Source: Bacilli bacterium
GTDB taxonomy: Bacteria > Bacillota_I > Bacilli_A > RF39 > UBA660
Reading direction: 5' to 3'
Length of the DNA stretch: 7,073 bases
Assembly: GCA_028708005.1 (NCBI GenBank)
Contig: JAQVZV010000039.1
Coordinates: forward strand, 1-7,073
Shown piece after piece: positions 1-4,739 of this stretch (positions within the stretch are counted from its first letter, which is position 1; every line of letters starts with the position of its first letter). Made by a program: the position numbers and the translations under genes. The notes below the pieces were generated by a model, which saw only the letters and a list, made by a program, of their open reading frames with translations, did no database searches and had not been told where the DNA came from.

Positions 1-1
1 T

Positions 2-880
2 AACTTACACTTGAAGGGTTTTGAAACATTAGGAGCGAAAATAATTGAAAAAGATAATCAGTATACAATAACAGCTGATGAATTAGTCGGAGGACGTATC
101 TATTTAGATGTGGCTAGCGTTGGCGCTACTATTAATATAATGCTTGCAGCAGTAAAAGCAAATGGTGTAACAGTAATTGAAAATGCTGCAAAGGAACCGG
201 AGATTGTAAACGTTGCAATATTCTTAAATAATATGGGAGCGAAAATAGTTGGTGCTGGTACTAGTGAAATAAAAATTACAGGAGTTAACAAACTAAGCGG
301 TTGTTATCATGAGGTTATTCCTGATCGAATCGAGGCCGGAACGTATATGATTGCTGCTGCCATGATGGGGGAAGATGTAAAAATAAGCAATGTTATACCA
401 GAACACCTTGACGCTTTAACTTCTAAATTAAAAGAAATGGGTGTTAAAATTGAAGTAGGACCAGATTATTTCATTATAAGTAAATCTCCAAAATTAAAAA
501 GTGTTAATATTAGAACACTTGGGTACCCTGGCTTTCCCACCGACCTACAGCAACCAATTACAGCTTTATTAACTCAATGTTCAGGCATTTCTGCAGTGCA
601 CGAAACAATATACGAAAATAGATTTCAAAACATTCCGTATTTAGTTCAAATGGGGGCCGATATAGAAATAGACGGAGATAAAGTTCATATCAAAGGTCCA
701 ATCAAACTAAAAGGACAAGAAGTAACAGCTACCGATTTGAGAGCGGGTGCATGTTTAGTGCTGGCTGGATTAGGTGCGGATGGCGTAACAACAATTGATA
801 ACATCGAACATATTCTACGGGGATATGAAAATATTATTGATAAATTAACACAATTAGGTGCTAAAATAGAGATTGTCTAA
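2..880 (+). CDS. murA: UDP-N-acetylglucosamine 1-carboxyvinyltransferase MurA, 5'-truncated by the window edge
   Basis: MurA transfers enolpyruvate from phosphoenolpyruvate to UDP-GlcNAc, the first committed cytoplasmic step of peptidoglycan synthesis. The reading frame is open from base 2 (N-L-H-L-K-G-F), matching the family's D-L-H segment just after the catalytic-loop Cys (E. coli Cys115), so about 120 N-terminal residues including that Cys lie upstream. The TTG at 11 falls inside this conserved segment and is not the start. Visible family residues are the Asp of GYPGFPTD (codon 542-544, E. coli Asp305), the Arg of ENRF (620-622, E. coli Arg331) and the Arg of DLRAG (740-742, E. coli Arg397). 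The C-terminus (HILRGYENI...LGAKIEIV) is complete. Low-GC Gram-positives often carry two MurA paralogues. A nearby rpmE recalls the B. subtilis murAB-glpX-rho-rpmE cluster, so this may be the second (MurZ/MurAB) copy, but that is inference from context only. Confidence 0.96.
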   Translation, partial: NLHLKGFETLGAKIIEKDNQYTITADELVGGRIYLDVASVGATINIMLAAVKANGVTVIENAAKEPEIVNVAIFLNNMGAKIVGAGTSEIKITGVNKLSGCYHEVIPDRIEAGTYMIAAAMMGEDVKISNVIPEHLDALTSKLKEMGVKIEVGPDYFIISKSPKLKSVNIRTLGYPGFPTDLQQPITALLTQCSGISAVHETIYENRFQNIPYLVQMGADIEIDGDKVHIKGPIKLKGQEVTATDLRAGACLVLAGLGADGVTTIDNIEHILRGYENIIDKLTQLGAKIEIV

Positions 881-887
881 TATAATT

Positions 888-913
888 AAATAGAGGTAAT
901 ACTCTATTTTTTT
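888..913 (+). terminator. Rho-independent terminator after murA
   Basis: AAATAGAG (888-895) pairs perfectly with CTCTATTT (902-909) around a 6-base loop, and an uninterrupted T run (907-913) follows. It begins 7 bases after the murA stop. The T run ends at the base before the AGGGGTG ribosome binding site of the next gene, leaving no room for a promoter between them. It may therefore act as a partial terminator or attenuator. The stem is AT-rich, so strength is uncertain. Confidence 0.8.
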
Positions 914-920
914 AGGGGTG
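914..920 (+). promoter_or_regulatory. Ribosome binding site of the SGNH hydrolase gene
   Basis: AGGGGTG is followed by a 5-base spacer and ATG at 926, which fixes the start. It is unusual in directly abutting the T run of the preceding hairpin. Confidence 0.75.
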
Positions 921-925
921 ATTAG

Positions 926-1675
926 ATGAAAAAAATAATTATTTTAGTACTAATTATTGGTTTACCTATATTAATATACATAATGACAATTAACAACAAA
1001 GTATATTATATCGCTTTGGGTGATTCTTTAGCAGCAGGACAAAATCCCTATAAAAGTATGGCATATGGATATGCTGATTATGTAGCAGATAATTTAAGAA
1101 CTAGAAAAAAATTAGACTTTTATACGAAGAAGTTTGCTGTTAGCGGTTATCGTATAATAGATTTAATAAATGATATAAATGATAACAAAAAGATATTGAT
1201 AGATAATAAAGAAATAACAATTAAGCACGCCCTTGCTAAGTCCGATATTATAACCATATCTATAGGTTCTGATGATTTGTTTTATAAAATGGGGATAAAT
1301 GGATTTGATTCGGTATACTATAGTGAAACCGACTCAAGAAAATATGTTGATGAAGTTATTTTAGATGTTGATAATCTTCTCGTGCTAATTAAAAAGTATT
1401 GTAAGGAGGATATCATCTTAATAGGGTATTATAACCCTCTTTGGCACATGAAAAAGGATTATGCAAAGGAATTAGATCCAGTGTTTGTATATGCTAATAA
1501 AAGAATGAAAGAAATAAGTAAAAAAAACAGTGTAATTTATATCGATATTCATAAAATGTTTGAAAACAACACTGATTATCTTCCAAATCCTATAGATATT
1601 CACCCGTCTGATGAAGGTTATAGCGCCATTTCAAAGAGGGTAATTGAAGCTATAGACAAATATATTCTTAATTAA
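926..1675 (+). CDS. Membrane-anchored SGNH/GDSL-family hydrolase, substrate unknown
   Basis: A 249-residue protein of the SGNH/GDSL esterase-lipase superfamily. Residues 4-20 form one hydrophobic segment after M-K-K, with no lipobox Cys and no clear signal-peptidase site, so it is probably an N-terminal anchor with the enzyme outside the membrane. Block I is GDSL at 32-35 with Ser34 as the expected nucleophile. Block II is the SGY around Gly74. Block III is I-G-S-D-D-L (113-118), where the usual GxND oxyanion Asn is Asp116. Block V is P-I-D-I-H-P-S (222-228) with His226; the acidic residue, Asp224, sits two rather than three places before the His. The C-terminal EGYSAISKRVIEAI is typical of the family. 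Known members hydrolyse lipids, thioesters or carbohydrate O-acetyl groups; which applies here cannot be told. It lies between murA and rpmE. I see no good promoter of its own and no convincing terminator after it. Confidence 0.85.
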   Translation: MKKIIILVLIIGLPILIYIMTINNKVYYIALGDSLAAGQNPYKSMAYGYADYVADNLRTRKKLDFYTKKFAVSGYRIIDLINDINDNKKILIDNKEITIKHALAKSDIITISIGSDDLFYKMGINGFDSVYYSETDSRKYVDEVILDVDNLLVLIKKYCKEDIILIGYYNPLWHMKKDYAKELDPVFVYANKRMKEISKKNSVIYIDIHKMFENNTDYLPNPIDIHPSDEGYSAISKRVIEAIDKYILN

Positions 1676-1707
1676 TCGTATAAAAATAATAAAATATTTA
1701 ATTATAC

Positions 1708-1736
1708 TTGTAAAAAACTAAGACACTTGATATAAT
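1708..1736 (+). promoter_or_regulatory. Sigma-A-type promoter for rpmE
   Basis: A -35 element TTGTAA (1708-1713) is separated by exactly 17 bases from a perfect TATAAT (1731-1736). The -10 is also extended (TGATATAAT, TG at 1728-1729). Transcription should start near 1743, giving a leader of about 43 bases before rpmE. The flanking DNA (1676-1707) is almost purely A/T and holds no gene. Confidence 0.82.
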
Positions 1737-1749
1737 AAGGGGGATTTCG

Positions 1750-1767
1750 AATTAAACAATTAATTGT
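1750..1767 (+). repeat. AT-rich inverted repeat in the rpmE leader
   Basis: ACAATTAATTGT (1756-1767) is a perfect 12-base palindrome. Overlapping it, AATTAA (1750-1755) can pair with TTAATT (1760-1765) around an ACAA loop. It lies between the probable transcription start and the rpmE ribosome binding site, so it could be an operator or a weak leader hairpin. All six base pairs of the hairpin are A-T, and in such AT-rich DNA it may be chance. Confidence 0.3.
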
Positions 1768-1773
1768 GACGAG

Positions 1774-1778
1774 AGGAG
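1774..1778 (+). promoter_or_regulatory. Ribosome binding site that decides the rpmE start
   Basis: AGGAG, within GAGAGGAG (1771-1778), lies 7 bases before the ATG at 1786. It is only 1 base before an in-frame ATG at 1780, which is too close for initiation. The 1786 start is therefore preferred. Confidence 0.8.
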
Positions 1779-1785
1779 CATGAAC

Positions 1786-1986
1786 ATGAAAAAGAATAGT
1801 GTTTATAAAGAAGTAACAGCTACTTGTAGTTGTGGCGCTACATTTGAAACGAAGTCAACTGATGATATTCGCGTAGAAGTTTGTTCTGAGTGCCATCCTT
1901 TTTATAGAGGAACACAAACAAGAGTATCTAATAAAGCTGGACGCGTAGAGAAGTTTAATAAAAAATATGGCTTTAATGAAAAATAA
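1786..1986 (+). CDS. rpmE: Large-subunit ribosomal protein bL31, zinc-binding (C+) type
   Basis: A component of the 50S subunit. The predicted 66-residue protein equals the usual length of Firmicutes L31. It has the family's C-x-C (Cys14, Cys16), the signature V-E-V-C-S-E-C-H-P-F-Y at 30-40 (Cys33, Cys36), and the C-terminal G-R-V-E-K-F-N-K-K-Y-G. Four cysteines make it the zinc-containing C+ form, whose cell content in B. subtilis varies with zinc supply against a Cys-less paralogue. The extreme N-terminus (MKKNSVYKEV) lacks the usual I-H-P motif but is otherwise normal. It appears monocistronic, with its own promoter (1708-1736) and terminator (2026-2052). I see no clear match to a Zur operator. 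In B. subtilis rpmE follows rho; no rho gene is present here. Confidence 0.97.
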   Translation: MKKNSVYKEVTATCSCGATFETKSTDDIRVEVCSECHPFYRGTQTRVSNKAGRVEKFNKKYGFNEK

Positions 1987-2025
1987 TTTTCATTTAAGGA
2001 ATTATAAAAATATTAAGCAATTCAT

Positions 2026-2052
2026 AAAAACTTAATTATTTAAGTTTTTTTT
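2026..2052 (+). terminator. Rho-independent terminator after rpmE
   Basis: AAAAACTTAA (2026-2035) pairs with TTAAGTTTTT (2040-2049) around a TTAT loop, a 10-bp stem with one G-C pair, and the T run continues to 2052. The stem is AT-rich, but its symmetry, the 8 T's and the position 39 bases after the rpmE stop support it. The right end overlaps the mnmE promoter region. Confidence 0.78.
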
Positions 2053-2060
2053 GTTATAAT
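2052..2060 (+). promoter_or_regulatory. Extended -10 promoter for mnmE
   Basis: TGTTATAAT is a perfect extended -10 element (TG at 2052-2053, TATAAT at 2055-2060). The sequence 17 bases upstream, TTAATT (2032-2037), is a poor -35 and lies inside the rpmE terminator stem. Transcription would start near 2067, leaving a leader of about 16 bases that consists almost only of the ribosome binding site. Confidence 0.7.
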
Positions 2061-2070
2061 ATTTATGCGA

Positions 2071-2077
2071 AGAGGTG
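2071..2077 (+). promoter_or_regulatory. Ribosome binding site that decides the mnmE start
   Basis: AGAGGTG lies 5 bases before the ATG at 2083. An in-frame ATG at 2065 is upstream of this site, about at the expected transcription start, and would add M-R-R-G-D-N before the conserved N-terminus. It is therefore rejected as the start. Confidence 0.85.
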
Positions 2078-2082
2078 ATAAC

Positions 2083-3438
2083 ATGAATGATACTATTGCA
2101 GCTGTTTCTACCGCCCTTGGGGTTGGGGCAATATCTATTGTTAGAGTTAGTGGTAATGATGCAATAAGAATTGTAAATAAAATATTTAGGCCTACCGATC
2201 TTGAGTTAGTTAAAAGCCATACCCTTCATTATGGTCATATATATGATGATGAAGAAATTATAGATGAAGTTTTGGTTTCTGTTATGAAATCCCCAAGAAG
2301 TTTTACGACCGAGGATACTGTAGAAATAAATTGTCATGGGGGTATTAACACAACAAATAGAGTGTTGGCGTTACTCCTGTCAAATGGAGCCCGATTAGCA
2401 GAACCTGGTGAATTCAGTAAAAAGGCTTTTTTAAACGGAAGAATTGATTTAATTGAAGCCGAAGGAATAATGGATCTTATTAATGCTAAAACTGAAAAAA
2501 TGAGAAAGTTAGCACTAAATCAAATAAGTGGGAAAGTGTCATCTATGATTAAACAGCTAAGAGATGGTATTAAAAACATATTAATTAATATTGATGTTAA
2601 TATAGATTATCCTGAGTACGAGGACATTCTAGTAGTTACCAATGAAATGTTGGTTTCTAGTTTGGCGGATATAAAAAACGAGGTAGAGCGTATTCTAAAA
2701 GAAGCTAAAAATGGAAAGATAATAAAGGAGGGAATAAAAACAGTTATAATTGGCAGGCCCAACGTAGGCAAAAGCAGTGTTCTTAACAAACTTATTGATG
2801 AAGATAAAGCGATTGTAACCGATGTTGCAGGAACTACGCGCGACATCGTAGAAGGCAGCGTAAGTATTGATGGTATTCTATTAAACATTATAGATACGGC
2901 AGGCATTAGGGAATCAGAAGACGTAATAGAGCAACTAGGTGTTACTAAAAGCATTAAAATGATTGATGAAGCTGATTTGGTCATTCTTGTTTTGAATAAC
3001 AAGGAAGGCATAACCGCCGAAGATATAAAACTACTTAATCAAGTTAACAAGCAAAATAGAATTGTTTTGATAAATAAGGATGATTTAGATTCTGAGATTG
3101 ACGAAAAAAAGTTGCAGGGGGAAATCGTTGTATATGGTAACACGGTATCTATTGAAGGCTTGGATATGTTGAAAGAGAAGATAAAAGAGATGTTTAATAT
3201 CGACGACTTAGATCGTGGCGATTTAACTTATTTGTCAAACGCAAGACAATTAGGGCTATTAAACGAAACGCTTAAGGTAATTAATGAATTAGAATTGGGG
3301 TTAGATGACAATATCCCGCTAGATATATTAGCAATTGATTTAAAGAGGATATGGGAAATACTAGGTGATATAATAGGAGAAAACTACAATAATGAGTTGA
3401 TAGACGAGTTATTTAAGCAGTTTTGCTTAGGCAAATAA
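2083..3438 (+). CDS. mnmE: tRNA uridine-5-carboxymethylaminomethyl(34) synthesis GTPase MnmE (TrmE)
   Basis: MnmE works with MnmG (GidA) in the cytoplasm to place the carboxymethylaminomethyl group on U34 of tRNAs reading split codon boxes, using a folate one-carbon unit and GTP. The 451-residue length is normal. The N-terminal folate-binding domain starts N-D-T-I-A-A-V-S-T and contains V-E-I-N-C-H-G-G and F-L-N-G-R-I-D-L. The helical domain is interrupted by a G domain with G1 GRPNVGKSS (224-232), G2 GTTRD (250-254), G3 DTAG (271-274) and G4 NKDD (331-334). The protein ends F-C-L-G-K, with the conserved C-x-G-K Cys448. All diagnostic motifs are intact; the only mild deviation is A-L-G where most relatives have P-x-G after the first S-T. 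In many Firmicutes mnmE lies beside rnpA-yidC-jag and mnmG on the other side of the origin; here it lies between rpmE and recF, with its own promoter and terminator. Confidence 0.97.
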   Translation: MNDTIAAVSTALGVGAISIVRVSGNDAIRIVNKIFRPTDLELVKSHTLHYGHIYDDEEIIDEVLVSVMKSPRSFTTEDTVEINCHGGINTTNRVLALLLSNGARLAEPGEFSKKAFLNGRIDLIEAEGIMDLINAKTEKMRKLALNQISGKVSSMIKQLRDGIKNILINIDVNIDYPEYEDILVVTNEMLVSSLADIKNEVERILKEAKNGKIIKEGIKTVIIGRPNVGKSSVLNKLIDEDKAIVTDVAGTTRDIVEGSVSIDGILLNIIDTAGIRESEDVIEQLGVTKSIKMIDEADLVILVLNNKEGITAEDIKLLNQVNKQNRIVLINKDDLDSEIDEKKLQGEIVVYGNTVSIEGLDMLKEKIKEMFNIDDLDRGDLTYLSNARQLGLLNETLKVINELELGLDDNIPLDILAIDLKRIWEILGDIIGENYNNELIDELFKQFCLGK

Positions 3439-3452
3439 TAAAGACTTTTGTT

Positions 3453-3480
3453 AAAGGCGCTTTTAAAGGCGCTTTTTCTT
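3453..3480 (+). terminator. Rho-independent terminator after mnmE, formed by a tandem direct repeat
   Basis: AAAGGCGCTTTT occurs twice in immediate tandem (3453-3464 and 3465-3476). Because the unit is nearly self-complementary, the two copies fold on each other as a hairpin: GGCGC-type pairs in the middle, A-T pairs at the base, two G-U wobbles and a TTAA turn. A broken T tract (TTTTTCTTGTTTT, 3473-3485) follows. It begins 14 bases after the mnmE stop and insulates mnmE from recF. Confidence 0.85.
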
Positions 3481-3502
3481 GTTTTATAAGCAAAAAGATG
3501 GC

Positions 3503-3527
3503 TTTACACAAGGGGTTGTGGTATAAT
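3503..3527 (+). promoter_or_regulatory. Extended -10 promoter for recF-gyrB-gyrA
   Basis: TGGTATAAT (TG at 3519-3520, TATAAT at 3522-3527) is a perfect extended -10. A TTTACA at 3503-3508 looks like a -35 but is only 13 bases from this TATAAT; it would be 18 bases from an alternative -10, TATATA (3527-3532). Transcription would start near 3534. As recF, gyrB and gyrA follow with gaps of 13-23 bases and no terminator, this promoter probably serves all three. Confidence 0.7.
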
Positions 3528-3575
3528 ATATATGTATGGATAATGGGATAAATAGCATGGTATAAAGGTGATTTC

Positions 3576-3617
3576 ATGGGTATAACAAAGGTCAAGAATG
3601 ATTATAAAAGAACTTAA
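3576..3617 (+). CDS. Possible 13-residue leader peptide overlapping recF
   Basis: An ATG at 3576 has a better-placed ribosome binding site (AAAGGTG, 3564-3570, spacer 5) than recF itself. It opens a 13-codon frame, MGITKVKNDYKRT, that stops at 3615-3617, which is 20 bases inside recF in another frame. It could translationally couple or damp recF expression. It shows no likeness to YaaA, the S4-domain protein usually found before recF, and it is too short to assign. It may equally be a chance ORF; the strong ribosome binding site is the only positive sign. Confidence 0.4.
   Translation: MGITKVKNDYKRT
3587..3591 (+). promoter_or_regulatory. Ribosome binding site of recF, inside the leader ORF
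   Basis: AAAGG lies 6 bases before the recF ATG at 3598. It sits inside the short leader frame (3576-3617), so ribosomes translating that frame would pass over it. Confidence 0.6.
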
Positions 3618-4716
3618 TTTAAAAAAATTTCGCAATTATGAAAAATTGAACATTAAGTTCGGAAAAAAAATTAATATTTTGGTTGGAAACAATGCCCAAG
3701 GAAAAACCAATATCCTCGAAAGTATCTACGTTTTAGCCATCACGAAATCCCATCGAACCCATTTAGATTCAAATTTAATGAAGGAAAACAACAAATACTG
3801 TAAAATAAACGGAATAATAAAAAAAGATGAGCAGCTTGACGATAGTGAACTAGAAGTATTAATAAATTTTAAAGGCAAGAAGGTTTCAATCGACAAAAAT
3901 CCTATAAAAAAGATAAGCGACTATATTTCTTACTTTAATGTTATTGTTTTTCATCCCGGGGATTTGGATATAATAAAAGGAGCACCAAATGACAGAAGAC
4001 GATTCCTTAATATTGAAATAGGTCAACTTGATAATAAATACTTTTATGTTTTAAATGGTTATAACGCTATTTTAAAAAACCGCAATGAATACTTAAAGAG
4101 AATAACGATAGATAAATATGATAAAAGTTATTTAGATATAATTACAAATCAATTGGTTGACTATGCTATTAAACTCTATAATTATCGGGATAAGTACATT
4201 AAGGATATTAACAAATCCATCGCAAAGATAAATAAAAAAATCAAGGGATTTGATAAACTCGAAATTAAATACGAGCCCGCAATACCACTTGAAGAATCGG
4301 TGGATATGAGGGAAACGCTTATAGCAAAATACAAAGCTTGTTTACCAAGGGATATTGTCATGACTCAAACTACAATAGGGCCTCATCGAGATGATTTTGT
4401 TTTTTGGGCTAACGACAAGAGAATAAAGGAATATGGTTCTCAAGGTCAGCAAAGAATAGCAATATTATGTTTAAAGTTTGCCGAAATAGAACTTATTAAA
4501 AAAGAAAAAGGTGAATATCCTATTTTGCTGTTAGATGATATTTTCAGTGAACTTGATAGTAATAAATGCCAAAGTATAATTAATTATTTAAATAAAAGAA
4601 TGCAAATAATTATTACTACTACCGATATATCAATGGTAGAAAATAACATTTTGAAGAACGCCAGCATCTTTTTAGTAAACAACGCTGAAGTTCAAAAAAT
4701 AGATAATACAATATGA
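3598..4716 (+). CDS. recF: DNA replication and repair protein RecF
   Basis: RecF is an SMC/Rad50-like ATPase that binds gapped DNA with RecO and RecR and helps load RecA at stalled forks. The 372 residues match the usual family length. The start gives M-I-I-K-E-L-N-L-K-K-F-R-N-Y-E, the standard RecF N-terminus. Walker A is GNNAQGKTN (30-38, Lys36, Thr37). The R-R-R-F-L segment after KGAPND is present. The ABC signature is Y-G-S-Q-G-Q-Q-R (279-286, Ser281), and Walker B with D-loop is L-L-L-D-D-I-F-S-E-L-D (310-320, Asp313-Asp314). No key residue is missing. It opens a recF-gyrB-gyrA group: recF stops at TGA 4714-4716 and gyrB starts 23 bases later, without the yaaB/remB gene found between them in B. 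subtilis. The usual dnaN and yaaA are not upstream; mnmE is. Confidence 0.97.
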   Translation: MIIKELNLKKFRNYEKLNIKFGKKINILVGNNAQGKTNILESIYVLAITKSHRTHLDSNLMKENNKYCKINGIIKKDEQLDDSELEVLINFKGKKVSIDKNPIKKISDYISYFNVIVFHPGDLDIIKGAPNDRRRFLNIEIGQLDNKYFYVLNGYNAILKNRNEYLKRITIDKYDKSYLDIITNQLVDYAIKLYNYRDKYIKDINKSIAKINKKIKGFDKLEIKYEPAIPLEESVDMRETLIAKYKACLPRDIVMTQTTIGPHRDDFVFWANDKRIKEYGSQGQQRIAILCLKFAEIELIKKEKGEYPILLLDDIFSELDSNKCQSIINYLNKRMQIIITTTDISMVENNILKNASIFLVNNAEVQKIDNTI

Positions 4717-4726
4717 AAGAAATAAT

Positions 4727-4734
4727 AGAGGTGA
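4727..4734 (+). promoter_or_regulatory. Ribosome binding site that decides the gyrB start
   Basis: AGAGGTGA lies 5 bases before the ATG at 4740. An in-frame ATG at 4713 overlaps the recF TGA as ATGA, but has no ribosome binding site of comparable quality and would add nine residues absent from typical GyrB. The 4740 start is preferred. Confidence 0.8.
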
Positions 4735-4739
4735 CACAA

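Noticed and set aside
11..13. TTG as the start codon of the murA reading frame
   Set aside because: The frame is open to base 2 and reads N-L-H-L-K-G-F, a conserved internal MurA segment. There is no ribosome binding site, and about 120 residues must lie upstream.
1678..1707. GTATAA...TTATAC inverted repeat as a terminator after the SGNH hydrolase gene
   Set aside because: The arms are six bases and mostly A/T, the loop is long and mismatched, and no T run follows. I could not support termination here.
2607..3011. 134-codon open frame on the minus strand inside mnmE
   Set aside because: It lies wholly within the conserved G domain of MnmE, has no recognisable product, and looks like a by-product of AT-rich codon use on the sense strand.
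3535..3551. Possible DnaA boxes and an oriC fragment before recF (TTATCCATA on the minus strand at 3535-3543, and TTATCCCAT at 3543-3551)
   Set aside because: Only one is an 8/9 match to TTATCCACA and the other is 6/9. There is no cluster, no dnaA gene and no AT-rich unwinding array, so this is expected by chance in AT-rich DNA.
3413..3595. 60-codon minus-strand frame across the mnmE-recF gap
   Set aside because: It runs through the mnmE terminator and the recF promoter region and has no family resemblance. The + strand elements explain the sequence better.
4713..4739. Upstream gyrB start at 4713 overlapping the recF stop as ATGA
   Set aside because: The AGAGGTGA site serves the ATG at 4740, and the extra nine residues do not resemble the GyrB N-terminus.
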